Shown here piece after piece: positions 52,750-61,735 of a stretch of DNA of 64,000 bases (positions are counted from its first letter, which is position 1; each line of letters opens with the position of its first letter). Origin of the DNA: Planctobacterium sp965279005 (GTDB lineage: Bacteria; Pseudomonadota; Gammaproteobacteria; Enterobacterales; Alteromonadaceae); assembly GCA_965279005.1 (NCBI GenBank), contig CBDIHK010000021.1, positions 224,327-288,326 on the forward strand. Direction: 5' to 3'. The translations under genes and the position numbers were made by a program. The notes beneath the pieces are model-generated. The model searched no databases and had not been told where the DNA came from. It saw only the letters and a program-made list of their open reading frames with translations.

Positions 52750-53196
52750 TTAACTTTGTTTGGTTGTCTGCAGGTAGCTTACTGCTGCCTGCAATGCAAA
52801 TTGGTAACCTTGTTCGCCCAAACCACAAATCACACCCACGGCAACATCGGCTAAGTAGGAATGGTGGCGGAAAGGTTCGCGGCTATGTACATTGGACAGG
52901 TGGATTTCGATAAAGGGTGTATCGACGCTGAGGAGCGCATCGCGCAATGCAACGCTAGTGTGGGTAAATGCCCCAGGATTAATGATAATAAAGTCAGTCT
53001 TGTTAAATCCTGCATGGATAGTGTCAATCAACTTGTGCTCGGCATTGCTCTGGGTGTGCGTCAAATTGCACCCAAGGCCTTTGGCCTGCAACTGCAAGTC
53101 TTGCACAATCTGCCCAAGCGAGCGAGCGCCGTAAATTTCGGGTTCACGTTTGCCCAACATGTTTAAGTTGGGACCATTCAGTAATTGAATTTCCAC
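52750..53196 (-). CDS. aroQ: 3-dehydroquinate dehydratase, type II
   Basis: A 148-residue dodecameric type II dehydroquinase of the shikimate pathway. It shows LLNGPNLNMLGKREPEIYG with the catalytic Tyr, LTHTQSNAEHKLIDTIH, IINPGAFTHTSVALRDAL and EIHLSNVHSREPFRHHS. No ATG is present; I chose GTG at 53196 (MEIQLLNGPN), which gives the family length, over a TTG at 53229. It heads aroQ-accB-accC. Confidence 0.94.
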   Translation of the reverse strand: MEIQLLNGPNLNMLGKREPEIYGARSLGQIVQDLQLQAKGLGCNLTHTQSNAEHKLIDTIHAGFNKTDFIIINPGAFTHTSVALRDALLSVDTPFIEIHLSNVHSREPFRHHSYLADVAVGVICGLGEQGYQFALQAAVSYLQTTKQS

Positions 53197-53471
53197 TAAA
53201 CTGCTTCGATTTTCTTTAATTATTATCAATTTAAAGGTAAACCGTGCTTAATTTACCTAATTTGGCCAATTCCGGCCACTTCTGCCCATATGCTGTAGTC
53301 ATTATAGGCGGTTTTTTCAAAATAGCAGCAAACTACTGGTCTTATCACCGACGTTTGCCGCAGATTAACTATATAAATTGACTTTGTTGCCAGGGTTTGC
53401 CGAACCGGCTAATAGCTGCTAAAACTAATCCTCTATCCCGTAGCAATGACAAGGTACCTGGGAAGAATCTA

Positions 53472-53906
53472 ATGAAAACAATAACTTTTAGGAAGACCTT
53501 TGCCGCGCCAGTCGAAGCTGTATTCCCCTACTTCGCCGATCACGAAGCGTTTGGCAAGGTGCTGGGACAAAACATATCCCGGATAAAAGAAGGGCGCGAT
53601 TGTAAAAACGGCGTGGGTTCGGTAAGGCTCATCAAGCTGCCATTGGGATTGTCGTTTGAAGAAACTGTGCTTGAATACCGGGAAAACAGCTACATCAGCT
53701 ACCGAGTAAGCCGGGGTAGCCCGGTAAAAGATCACTTGGGCAAAATGAGTTTCAACAAAAGCCAGGATGGTTGCTTTTTACATTACGAAATTAAATTTAG
53801 CAGCCGCTACCCGCTCCCAGGACTGGAAGCAATACTTGCGGCAGCGATTAAACGGGATATTGGCGCTGGATTAACCCGTCTTGCCGACCAGCTACAAAAG
53901 CAATAA
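53472..53906 (+). CDS. SRPBCC-family protein (START/polyketide-cyclase-like)
   Basis: A 144-residue single-domain protein of the SRPBCC ligand-binding fold: the N-terminal strand ITFRKTFAAPVEAVFPYFADHEAFGKVLG, the central NGVGSVRLIKLPLG, LEYRENSYISYRVSRGSPVKDHLGKMSF and a long C-terminal helix (LAAAIKRDIGAGLTRLADQL). The ligand is unknown. The ATG at 53472 has GGAAG upstream; a frame open from 53397 adds residues that do not fit. It stands alone between aroQ and upp. Confidence 0.8.
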   Translation: MKTITFRKTFAAPVEAVFPYFADHEAFGKVLGQNISRIKEGRDCKNGVGSVRLIKLPLGLSFEETVLEYRENSYISYRVSRGSPVKDHLGKMSFNKSQDGCFLHYEIKFSSRYPLPGLEAILAAAIKRDIGAGLTRLADQLQKQ

Positions 53907-53989
53907 GCTGGCGAATTACCAAGGCTTGTTGGCGTAAACTGTTTTCTGCTCTACACTGCTTGCCATATTCCACCTACACTGAGCTAACT

Positions 53990-54619
53990 ATGCCTGTCCA
54001 CCACATACAACACCCATTGATTGCCCACAAAATTGGTTTGATGCGGCAACACAAAATTAGCACTAAAAACTTCCGGGAGCTGGCCAATGAAATTGGCGGA
54101 TTGCTCACCTACGAGGCGACCCGTAACCTGCCAGCCGAAGAAGTTGAAATTACCAGTTGGACAGGCGAGCCGCTAACCATCAGCCAAATCAAAGGTAAAA
54201 AGATAACCCTGGTACCCATACTGCGCGCTGGCCTAGGCATGCTCAACGGCGTAATGGAACTGGTGCCCACCGCTAAAGTCAGTGTAGTGGGCTTTTACCG
54301 GGACGAAGAAACCCTGCTACCAGTACCCTACTTTGACAAGGTTATCCAAGACGTAGAACAACGCACCGCTTTAATTCTGGATCCGATGCTAGCCACGGGT
54401 GGCACCATGGCGGCCACAATCGACTTGTTGAAGAGCAAGGGCTGCCCCAACATTGCTTGTTTGGTGTTGCTAGCGGCACCAGAAGGAATTAAAACCGTAT
54501 TGGATCAACACAGCGATATCGATATTTACACTGCGGCGATCGATGAACGCCTAAACGAAAAAGGCTATATCCTGCCCGGCCTGGGTGATGCCGGCGACAA
54601 GATATTTGGTACCAAGTAG
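53990..54619 (+). CDS. upp: Uracil phosphoribosyltransferase
   Basis: A 209-residue salvage enzyme making UMP from uracil and PRPP. It has HPLIAHKIGLMRQHKISTKNFRELANEIGGLLTYEAT, ILRAGLGM, the PRPP-binding loop LILDPMLATGGTMAA and the uracil-binding tail YILPGLGDAGDKIFGTK, nearly identical in layout to E. coli Upp. I start at the ATG at 53990 rather than one ten codons upstream. No uraA permease follows. Confidence 0.96.
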   Translation: MPVHHIQHPLIAHKIGLMRQHKISTKNFRELANEIGGLLTYEATRNLPAEEVEITSWTGEPLTISQIKGKKITLVPILRAGLGMLNGVMELVPTAKVSVVGFYRDEETLLPVPYFDKVIQDVEQRTALILDPMLATGGTMAATIDLLKSKGCPNIACLVLLAAPEGIKTVLDQHSDIDIYTAAIDERLNEKGYILPGLGDAGDKIFGTK

Positions 54620-54651
54620 TTGTATTATACCGATTCCATTAAATATTAATT

Positions 54652-54671
54652 GGGCTGCACCGTGCAGCCCA
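54652..54671. terminator. Hairpin between convergent upp and dsbD
   Basis: GGGCTGCAC pairs with GTGCAGCCC with almost no loop. There is no clear T-run on either side, so its use as a bidirectional terminator is plausible but not certain. Confidence 0.5.
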
Positions 54672-54698
54672 TACTTGGTAAGAATGGCTTTGCAATAT

Positions 54699-56507
54699 CT
54701 AATTGAGTATTTGCTTTATATGTGCTGCAAAGTTTTGTGCATCCATAAAGCCAGTTACCCTGCCACTTTCAATTTCGTTACCTTCTAAATCAAAAAACAT
54801 GATGGTTGGTAAACCAAACACATCGAAGTATTCCTGGAATTCCAGCCCCTCAGGAGTGTTGACTGTCAGGTCAATCTGCATCCATTCAGTATTGCCCAAC
54901 GCTTGTTGCACGCTGACATCAGTAAAGGTGTATTTTTCAAATTCTTTACAGGCAACACACCAGTCTGCGTAAAGGTCAATCATAACTGTCTTGCCTTGGG
55001 CATTGGCAACGGCCAACTTTGCCTCAAAATCAGCCAAGTTTTTCACCACCATAAACTCTGGGTGCGGCTGCTTGGTTGCAGCAGCACCGGCAACCTGCGA
55101 CTGTGGAAACAGTGTTTGGTAGCCATAAATCAACGAGCCAAACAAGCCAAGGAAAATCACTAAAGCACGGGCGCCTTTCCAAAAACCATTTTTGCTGTCC
55201 AGGTTCATGACGTAGAAATAGGTGAAGGCACCTAGTCCCAGTGCAGCCCAAGCCAGTTCGGTGTAGATGTTGTAGACCAAACGCTCCACAAACACCAAAG
55301 CCACCACCAGCATCATAAAACCAAAGGTAACTTTGACGATATTCATCCAGTTGCCAGCCTTAGGCAACAATTTACCCCCGGTCACGGCAAAGATGACCAG
55401 TGGGATCCCCATGCCTATACTCAAGGCATATAGGGTACTAAAGCCAAACACTAAATCGCCGGTTTGGGCAATAACCAACAGTATCGCTGTCAGTGGCGCT
55501 GTTGTGCAGGGCGAAGCCACTAGCCCAGATATTGCCCCCATGGCAAACACACCACCATAAGCGCCGCCTTTTTGTTTGTGGCTTAGGTCATTCAACCAAC
55601 ACTGCCACCTGGCAGGTAGCTGTAATTGGTAAGCGCCAAACATAACCAGTGCCAATGCAATAAAAATGGTTATTAGCGTTAGTAGGATAGCAGGATGCTG
55701 CAACCATGCCTGGAACTGCACGCCAGCGCTGGCAACAACCAAGCCAAGCAACGAATAGGTAATAGCCATACCTTGCACGTAGAAAAAGGACAAAACCAAG
55801 ACACGGGATGATTTAGCCTGCTTGCCTTGGCCTACCACAATACTTGAGATAATTGGGTACATGGGGAACACACAGGGAGTAAACGCCAATCCCACACCAA
55901 TACCCACAAAAATCAGCAGGATCAGGGCGAAGTTAGTATCTCCTTGCAGCAATGCCTGCAATTGGAATTGCTCAGACATACCTGGTGTTGCAGCTTCGCC
56001 CGCCTCAGTGGCGCTGCTGTTGCTTGCAACAGGTTCGGGGAAATTTACGTTTGTTCCCAATACTTCACTTAAATAAATGACTTTGGTAGTCGGTGGGTAG
56101 CACAAACCGGCCTCTGCGCACCCTTGGTAACGGACTTTTATAGAGGCATCTTGCTTAGACTCAAGAATAGAATATTGCACATCGACTTCATTGAAAAAGA
56201 CATCAGAGATCCCGAAAAACTCATCTTCCACTTGTTCCGCAGCCGGAAAGCTAGGCTCTGATAGGGTGGCATCCTTAGTCGCGGTCTTGAACTGCTTTTT
56301 ATACAGGTAATAGCCATCAGCAATTTGCCAACTTAGTGTTAGCTTGTCTCCAGTTTGGTGAAAGTCAAAAATAAAAGCATCATCGACCGGCAAAAACTCT
56401 GGCTCGTCGGAAAACAAATCACTGGGGCTAGTGTCAAACTGACGGCTATGGCTATTATTGGCAACCACAGCCAAGAACAACAAAAATACAACTACATACT
56501 TTTTCAT
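54699..56507 (-). CDS. dsbD: Thiol:disulfide interchange protein DsbD
   Basis: A 602-residue inner-membrane reductant transporter. A signal peptide is followed by the periplasmic alpha domain with its cysteine pair (YQGCAEAGLCYPPT), eight transmembrane helices with the membrane cysteines in FTPCVFPMYPI and SPCTTAPLTA, and the thioredoxin-like gamma domain with WCVAC (ADWCVACKEFEKYTF). It carries electrons from cytoplasmic thioredoxin to DsbC/DsbG and cytochrome c maturation. It overlaps cutA by 4 bp. Confidence 0.96.
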   Translation of the reverse strand: MKKYVVVFLLFLAVVANNSHSRQFDTSPSDLFSDEPEFLPVDDAFIFDFHQTGDKLTLSWQIADGYYLYKKQFKTATKDATLSEPSFPAAEQVEDEFFGISDVFFNEVDVQYSILESKQDASIKVRYQGCAEAGLCYPPTTKVIYLSEVLGTNVNFPEPVASNSSATEAGEAATPGMSEQFQLQALLQGDTNFALILLIFVGIGVGLAFTPCVFPMYPIISSIVVGQGKQAKSSRVLVLSFFYVQGMAITYSLLGLVVASAGVQFQAWLQHPAILLTLITIFIALALVMFGAYQLQLPARWQCWLNDLSHKQKGGAYGGVFAMGAISGLVASPCTTAPLTAILLVIAQTGDLVFGFSTLYALSIGMGIPLVIFAVTGGKLLPKAGNWMNIVKVTFGFMMLVVALVFVERLVYNIYTELAWAALGLGAFTYFYVMNLDSKNGFWKGARALVIFLGLFGSLIYGYQTLFPQSQVAGAAATKQPHPEFMVVKNLADFEAKLAVANAQGKTVMIDLYADWCVACKEFEKYTFTDVSVQQALGNTEWMQIDLTVNTPEGLEFQEYFDVFGLPTIMFFDLEGNEIESGRVTGFMDAQNFAAHIKQILN

Positions 56508-56821
56508 CTAACAGAACTTCTTATCCAATCTTCATAACCTAAACCGGCTTCAGCCACATCCAGCACAATCCACTCTGGTACATCGTAAGGATGGGCTGCA
56601 AACACAGCATCTTTTAATTGCGGGACTGCGCTGCGCAGCGTTTTCATAAACAACTGGCATTCTTGATCCTGTTGGACCCTGCCTTGCCAACGGTAAATCG
56701 ATACCATACCCGCCACGATGTTTACGCACGCAGCGAGTTCTTTTTCGACAACCTGGTACGCAATATCACGGGCACTCGATTTGTTTGGGCAAGTACAAAG
56801 TACAACGCATAAATCAGACAT
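56504..56821 (-). CDS. cutA: Divalent-cation tolerance protein CutA
   Basis: A 105-residue trimeric ferredoxin-like protein: CVVLCTCPNKSSARDIAYQVVEKELAACVNIV, SIYRWQGRVQQDQECQLFMKT and AAHPYDVPEWIVLDV. It is linked to copper tolerance, though its biochemical role is unsettled. The ATG at 56821 fits the family start; the longer frame upstream does not. The gene overlaps dsbD by 4 bp, the same pairing as in E. coli. Confidence 0.95.
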   Translation of the reverse strand: MSDLCVVLCTCPNKSSARDIAYQVVEKELAACVNIVAGMVSIYRWQGRVQQDQECQLFMKTLRSAVPQLKDAVFAAHPYDVPEWIVLDVAEAGLGYEDWIRSSVR

Positions 56822-57041
56822 AAATGATCCCCGGCAGTGTTGACCTGCAAAGCCACACCACAATTTCATTGATGTTAAAAGATATATTCTGTTACACAGC
56901 CAACATTGAATTAAGCCATAATAGGCACAAGCTAGACTAGTATGAGTCATCTTGGCTTCGCAAATCGGCTATGTATAAACGTAGCACTGTCCGAAACGGT
57001 TCGAACAGAGATGCATATTAACCTAAATTTGGAAAAAAGCT

Positions 57042-57542
57042 TTGTTCGCTAAACTATTTTTACTTTTTGCTATCATGCCTATTGTCGAGATTGCCTTGCT
57101 CGTTAATATGAGCGGGGTGATTGGAGGTTGGAATACCATTGCACTAGTCATCGCCACAGCCTTCCTCGGAGCACACCTAGTGCGGCAACAGGGCATCGCA
57201 ACCTTTGCTAAGGTCCAGGACAAGTTCCGCAGCGGCGGCCTACCAGGACAGGAATTGGCCGAAGCAATGCTGCTTTTGGTGGCGGGCGTACTGTTAGTTA
57301 CCCCCGGATTTGTCACTGATGTAATTGGTCTACTATTTTGCTTACCTTTCACCAGGCCCCTTATTGTGAAGGCATTGATCAGGGAATTCGGCCATAAGGT
57401 AGTAGTACGGCAAAGCCAGGGGTTTCACCAGCACCATAGCTATAGCTCGCAACAGCAGTACAGGCATACGTACAACGCCGACGACTCTGTTATTGAAGGC
57501 GAATACGAGAAAAAGGAAGAACGCCAAAAATTGCAGGACTAA
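57042..57542 (+). CDS. fxsA: FxsA family membrane protein
   Basis: A 166-residue cytoplasmic-membrane protein with the FxsA core: FLLFAIMPIVEIALLVNMSGVIGGWNTIALV, LGAHLVRQQGIATFAKVQ, and LLVAGVLLVTPGFVTDVIGLL. The C-terminal tail is polar and His/Gln-rich (FHQHHSYSSQQQYRH). E. coli FxsA suppresses phage F exclusion of T7 when overproduced; its normal role is unknown. Translation appears to start at TTG (57042), after GGAAAAAAG. In relatives fxsA precedes groES; here about 5.8 kb of other DNA separates them. Confidence 0.9.
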   Translation: MFAKLFLLFAIMPIVEIALLVNMSGVIGGWNTIALVIATAFLGAHLVRQQGIATFAKVQDKFRSGGLPGQELAEAMLLLVAGVLLVTPGFVTDVIGLLFCLPFTRPLIVKALIREFGHKVVVRQSQGFHQHHSYSSQQQYRHTYNADDSVIEGEYEKKEERQKLQD

Positions 57543-57557
57543 GCCTATTATACCTAC

Positions 57558-57827
57558 TTAGGTACCGCCATTCTCCCGGAGTGCTAAAGTCACATCAACT
57601 GAACCCTGGCCATCGCCACGCTCAACTATGAGATTAATCAATTTTACTACGTCAAAACCACAGCCATGGGCGATAGCAATGTATTGGTTAATGCTGGGAA
57701 TGCTTTGCCCTTTTTCCCAGTTTTCGTAGGTTTTTCGGGTTTTAACCCCAGCATAACTCGCCATCTGGGCTGTTGTTTTCCCTGAGCGCAAGCGCATGCA
57801 GCGGAGATCTGCGCCAGACACTTTCAT
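57558..57827 (-). CDS. Small XRE-like helix-turn-helix protein
   Basis: An 89-residue protein with one helix-turn-helix (MRLRSGKTTAQMASYAGVKTRKTYENWEKGQSIPSINQYIAIA) of the XRE/Cro type and a short C-terminal tail. An AAGGAACGGTGAG ribosome-binding site precedes the ATG. It converges on fxsA with a 15-bp gap and faces an AT-rich gap on its upstream side. The target is unknown. Such single-domain regulators are common in phage-derived or mobile DNA. Confidence 0.75.
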   Translation of the reverse strand: MKVSGADLRCMRLRSGKTTAQMASYAGVKTRKTYENWEKGQSIPSINQYIAIAHGCGFDVVKLINLIVERGDGQGSVDVTLALRENGGT

Positions 57828-58229
57828 CTCACCGTTCCTTATTATTTAGGGGCTCTGTAAATTACGAAGTCTTTAAGACGAGCGAGGAAACTAGAGCTTG
57901 TCAAAATTAAAAACACACTTGTCCCTAATACACAAACTGGCACAAATTACGAACATATAAATTTTTATAGCAATAAATAAAGTGACGTTTGTTAGACGTT
58001 GCACTTACCTCAAATCCGATTTAAAGTGTCGTCTGCGTTGTTTTTGTAATTAACGGCAAAAACAACTAATATCTAGGGCAGCTAATTTCTTATGAAACAA
58101 GATTATAATCCTACGCTAACGCCCTGATTATAACGATACCAGAAATGGTACACGCAGATTAATAATGTAATTAACTGCTGAAATATAATTATAATATAAT
58201 ACAGTTTATTAGAGGCTGGTCGTTGAAAA
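57828..58229. other. AT-rich gap between two HTH genes
   Basis: About 400 bp without a credible gene between the two divergently placed HTH genes. It is AT-rich and presumably holds both promoters. I see no clear palindromic operator. Confidence 0.5.
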
Positions 58230-58574
58230 ATGAATGTTGAAAATAAAAGCTTAAAACGACTATTAATAGAACAAAGCGCTGCAGAATTTAAAAAAAATCG
58301 ACAAGCCCTTTTTTTGTCGCAGGCTCAAATGGGCGAAGTGCTCGAAGACGATCACGGCAATGTAGTAGAACGAAAAACAATCAACCGTTGGGAGAGTGGG
58401 GAAACCAATGTTCCCGCATGGGCGTTGCAGCAACAGCGCTTAATGCTTAGCTACTTCACTGACTGCAAAGACAAAAAGACAGCACGAAACGCCATCTTTA
58501 ATGCAATGGGCAATGTTACTATTGGCTTTTTTGCCGAAGCTAAAGAAAAGGTTGCTAAACAGCTAAGCAACTAA
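58230..58574 (+). CDS. Helix-turn-helix protein
   Basis: A 114-residue protein with an XRE-like helix-turn-helix (FKKNRQALFLSQAQMGEVLE, VVERKTINRWESGETNVPAWALQQQRLML), interrupted by a short acidic insert (EDDHGN), and a C-terminal helical tail. The WESGETNVP turn is typical of phage and plasmid XRE regulators. It is divergent from the other small HTH gene 400 bp away. I cannot say what it controls. Confidence 0.7.
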   Translation: MNVENKSLKRLLIEQSAAEFKKNRQALFLSQAQMGEVLEDDHGNVVERKTINRWESGETNVPAWALQQQRLMLSYFTDCKDKKTARNAIFNAMGNVTIGFFAEAKEKVAKQLSN

Positions 58575-59444
58575 TCTTGGCAACTTCATCTATTACTGCG
58601 GTAGTAATTTAGTAGAGACAAAGTACTAGGCGTGTTTCCATTTAACGCACCTGTGGGTGGAAGTCATCCAACAACCAGGCTATTTCCTAATAATTAATCT
58701 CAACTTTATTCATATTAAAAAAACAAATATTATTTGTAGATTTACTTCTGAAAAATAAAAATAAAAACAATTAAAATTGAAAACGTCAAATTTTCATTTT
58801 CAAGTAAGAAGCACTAAATAAAATTTTTAATTTAGAAAAAGGAAATAAATCCAAAAACAAAAAGACAAACAATTTCAACTCTTCAAAAACAAAGCCTAGC
58901 ATTGGTATTTTTCATTTCGCGATAATCTATATTTAAAATATTAAACAATTAACAATAGACAGGCGATAAGAATTACAGCTTAGAAACATAGAACAGAAAG
59001 ACATTAATGGTTAATTTAAAACCCCATTTTTGATTAAAACAGAAACACCGTCACTTTGCTACTACCCCAACGAGATTAAGAGTCAAATAAGTCTCATTTA
59101 GTCGTTAAAATCGATTTCATTAACACTTTGTATAGAGTTTATTTTTTACCATTTGTTTTTATCTGCGGGTCACTTTTCCATTTCCTTTTTCCAAGTGAGG
59201 CAAAGGTCATATAATTTATCGTTAAATATGATATTGATGACGATGGCATTGCTTGGCTACGTTTGTCACTGTCGTCTGTACCCAATCAAGAGGATTAATT
59301 GTTTTTTAAAACCAGGGAATAGTTGGGATTACAATTATCTGCGCACTAAAACTAATTGGAATATCCCTTTGTTTAGTGCGACTTTTAATAAGTTCTTGAA
59401 TTACTGATATGTATTAAAAGACATACGTTTTGTTAGGTAAGTAT
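58575..59444. other. Long AT-rich region without a supported gene
   Basis: About 870 bp of strikingly AT-rich DNA (many A/T homopolymer runs, especially 58680-59060), unlike the neighbouring genes. An 84-codon frame at 59153-59407 has no ribosome-binding site or recognisable motif. The composition suggests decayed or horizontally acquired DNA. Confidence 0.55.
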
Positions 59445-60410
59445 TTAACCGGAAACCATTTTTATTAGTATAACCCGGGCCCTACGAGCCTCATTGGCAT
59501 CGAAGTGTTTTAACAACAGCTCTGCACGCTGCGATTGTACCTGCTGCTCAGACAAGCCATTATTTGTGTTTATACTAAAATATTGCTCTGCAACCGTCAC
59601 AACGCGACTCTCAAACTCTGCTTGGCTTTGCCAGACTTTTGCCAAACGTTGGGCCGCTTCATAGCCAAATTGGTTTTCAGCTTCAATTAGGCGCTGTTGC
59701 AGATCTGGGTAATCAGCTTTGATTTTGTCCAAGCTGCGCATGTTCAGTGAGGGCGCAAGCGCTATGCGCTCATTTTCTGGTAAGGATGCCAGGTTTTCCT
59801 CGATTAACGCTTGTTTCTCGGCATCACTCAAATCTTCCGCCCTAGCTATCTCCCGTCGTTGTAGAGCGGCTTGGTCGTATACACGGTCTTGCGAAAACAG
59901 GACATCTATCTCTTCATAGGTAAAATAATCCCGTTGCACAGCTCGCATTCGATCAAATTGATAGCGAATTTCCTGGCTACTCGCGTGTAAATCAGCCGTT
60001 TGCTGGTCTAGCTGTTGTAACGCGAGCTTGTATTCAATGTATCGCGCCAGCAGGGACTTAAATTCAGCGCAAGCAGCTTCACTCAGGTTTTGTTGGTTGC
60101 AGTAACTATTTGCAAAAAGAAGTATAACTTGGGGCTCAGTGCTATCAGCTTGCAGGATCAGTGCATCGAGTACATCTTTGATGCCCCTATAGATTGAAAA
60201 GCTGTTTGCAGCTGTATCAAGGCTGGGTAGGTATGGCTGGGACACCGACGGCTTCTTTTGGTTAGAGTTGTCAGCCACTTCGGCGTCCCAGGGCGCCACC
60301 GGCGCCCTTGTTATTGATACCGGTTCCACACTGGTATCGTTTGCCCAATAGGTTGCCAAAGTCAAGGCAACAACAACCGTTAGGGTTAAAACAGTATAGA
60401 ACCGGTTCAT
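59445..60410 (-). CDS. lifO: Lipase chaperone (lipase-specific foldase)
   Basis: A 321-residue steric chaperone anchored in the inner membrane by an N-terminal helix (VLTLTVVVALTLATYW), with a variable Pro-rich linker and a helical foldase part (LLARYIEYKLALQQL, RYQFDRMRAVQRDYF, ERIALAPSLNMRSLDKIKADYPD, RLAKVWQSQAEFESRV). It lies 2 bp downstream of the lipase gene, which fixes the assignment: family I.1/I.2 lipases need their foldase to become active in the periplasm before type II secretion. The canonical N-terminal foldase motif is divergent (SFSIYRGIKDVLDAL). Confidence 0.85.
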   Translation of the reverse strand: MNRFYTVLTLTVVVALTLATYWANDTSVEPVSITRAPVAPWDAEVADNSNQKKPSVSQPYLPSLDTAANSFSIYRGIKDVLDALILQADSTEPQVILLFANSYCNQQNLSEAACAEFKSLLARYIEYKLALQQLDQQTADLHASSQEIRYQFDRMRAVQRDYFTYEEIDVLFSQDRVYDQAALQRREIARAEDLSDAEKQALIEENLASLPENERIALAPSLNMRSLDKIKADYPDLQQRLIEAENQFGYEAAQRLAKVWQSQAEFESRVVTVAEQYFSINTNNGLSEQQVQSQRAELLLKHFDANEARRARVILIKMVSG

Positions 60411-60412
60411 TA

Positions 60413-61342
60413 CTATAGTCCCATTTGCTTCAAGCGGTTAGCGTGTTGTAGGAACACTTGCACCGGATCGGTTTCAAATAGGTGGTGGATGCCAAAGGTT
60501 TGGTTTATTTCATCCAGGTGGTTCATACGGTAATCATCCTTAAGCACGTAGCCTAAGTGTGAACTGCAAGAGGATACAAGGCCATCGTTTGAGGCGTCAA
60601 AGGCCAGCCCAGTTAAGGCAATAAACGGGTCAGCAACATCAAATACATTGGTGTATGTTGAGCCACCGCTCCAAGAAAAGTAATAAACCCCGTTTTCTGC
60701 CAACAATTTACCGTCGTTGCGGCAATACGCGGTTGGCATACCTTCTGGATACAAAGCATTGAAAGCGATGGTTTCTTCAGTAGTCAAAGCCGTTAGCGCC
60801 GCAATGCTGTCCGTAGGTAAAGTACTGGCATTCGAACCCGACAATAACTCCAGTATATTAACAAAAGCGTCTGCAACCGTTGCTGCCACACCTTCGAGGG
60901 TGGAACCCGGCTCCAATCCCTGCTTAACGATGTCAGCTACGCGGCTACCCCAGTTAACCCCGGCGACTGAAGTGGCTGAGGCCACTAGCTCTGGTGCTAC
61001 ACTTGCCACGTAACGAATAGTTGGCCCGCCATGGCTATGGCCGATCAAGTTAACTTTTTCCGCCCCGCTAACCGCGAGCACTTCTTGCACATAGCTTAGC
61101 AGTTGTTCACCGCGTACTTCAGTCGCATTGGCTGGTGACACAGTAGCAACATACACTTCGGCACCGTTTTGCCCGAGCTTGCTAGGCACCTTATAAAAAT
61201 AATCGACCCATAGCAGTTCATCAAAACCAAACAGGCCATGTACCAAAACAATGGGGTACTGGGTTTTTGCGTAGGTACCTGCCTGGCTATGCCAGGACAG
61301 CGTGGACAGTAATATAAAGCAAAGGGCTACTAGCTTCTTCAT
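60413..61342 (-). CDS. lipA: Secreted triacylglycerol lipase (family I.1/I.2)
   Basis: A 309-residue alpha/beta hydrolase with a signal peptide (LVALCFILLSTLSWHSQA). The mature part starts TQYPIVLVHGLFGFD (oxyanion loop). The nucleophile elbow is GHSHGG (Ser near 101), the Asp lies in SNDGLVSSCSSHLG and the His in MNHLDEINQTFG. Two Cys (AYCRN and VSSCSSH) can form the conserved disulfide. The ATG at 61342 has GGAG upstream. Its dedicated foldase follows 2 bp later. Confidence 0.92.
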   Translation of the reverse strand: MKKLVALCFILLSTLSWHSQAGTYAKTQYPIVLVHGLFGFDELLWVDYFYKVPSKLGQNGAEVYVATVSPANATEVRGEQLLSYVQEVLAVSGAEKVNLIGHSHGGPTIRYVASVAPELVASATSVAGVNWGSRVADIVKQGLEPGSTLEGVAATVADAFVNILELLSGSNASTLPTDSIAALTALTTEETIAFNALYPEGMPTAYCRNDGKLLAENGVYYFSWSGGSTYTNVFDVADPFIALTGLAFDASNDGLVSSCSSHLGYVLKDDYRMNHLDEINQTFGIHHLFETDPVQVFLQHANRLKQMGL

Positions 61343-61735
61343 TGTTGTTTCTCCAAGTTTCAATTAAAAATTTATACTCATCGGACATCCGACCACTTCT
61401 TGGCGTTAATTTTTAGTGAAACTTGTAAACAAAAACAAGTGTTATGTTAAAAGTTAAGTGCACCTAAATGCACAAATGTTAACAATGCACTGTTAGTTGA
61501 ATTTCGACATAAGATTTTTTCACTTATATTTCATATGGTTAGCTAGGATCAAGTGGGCGTTAAAAAGCATATTCTGGGTATATTTACCTACCCTATACTG
61601 GTTATTTTTTACGCTTATAGTGGGATTATTGAGCAATAAAAGCCACAAATAGGCGCTAAACTCAATTCACCATCTATCTATTTGTAGAATTTTTGCTTTA
61701 CTTATTTGGTATGTAGATAGAGTGTCATCGCACCA
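61343..61735. other. Divergent promoter region of the lipase gene
   Basis: About 390 bp of AT-rich DNA between the lipase and the solute-binding protein genes. It contains an inverted repeat GTGCA-cctaaa-TGCAC (61458-61473) that could be an operator. No gene is visible. Confidence 0.4.

Noticed and set aside
59153..59407. An 84-codon open frame in the AT-rich region, with a hydrophobic start
   Set aside because: No ribosome-binding site, no family motif, and it lies in DNA whose composition suggests decay.
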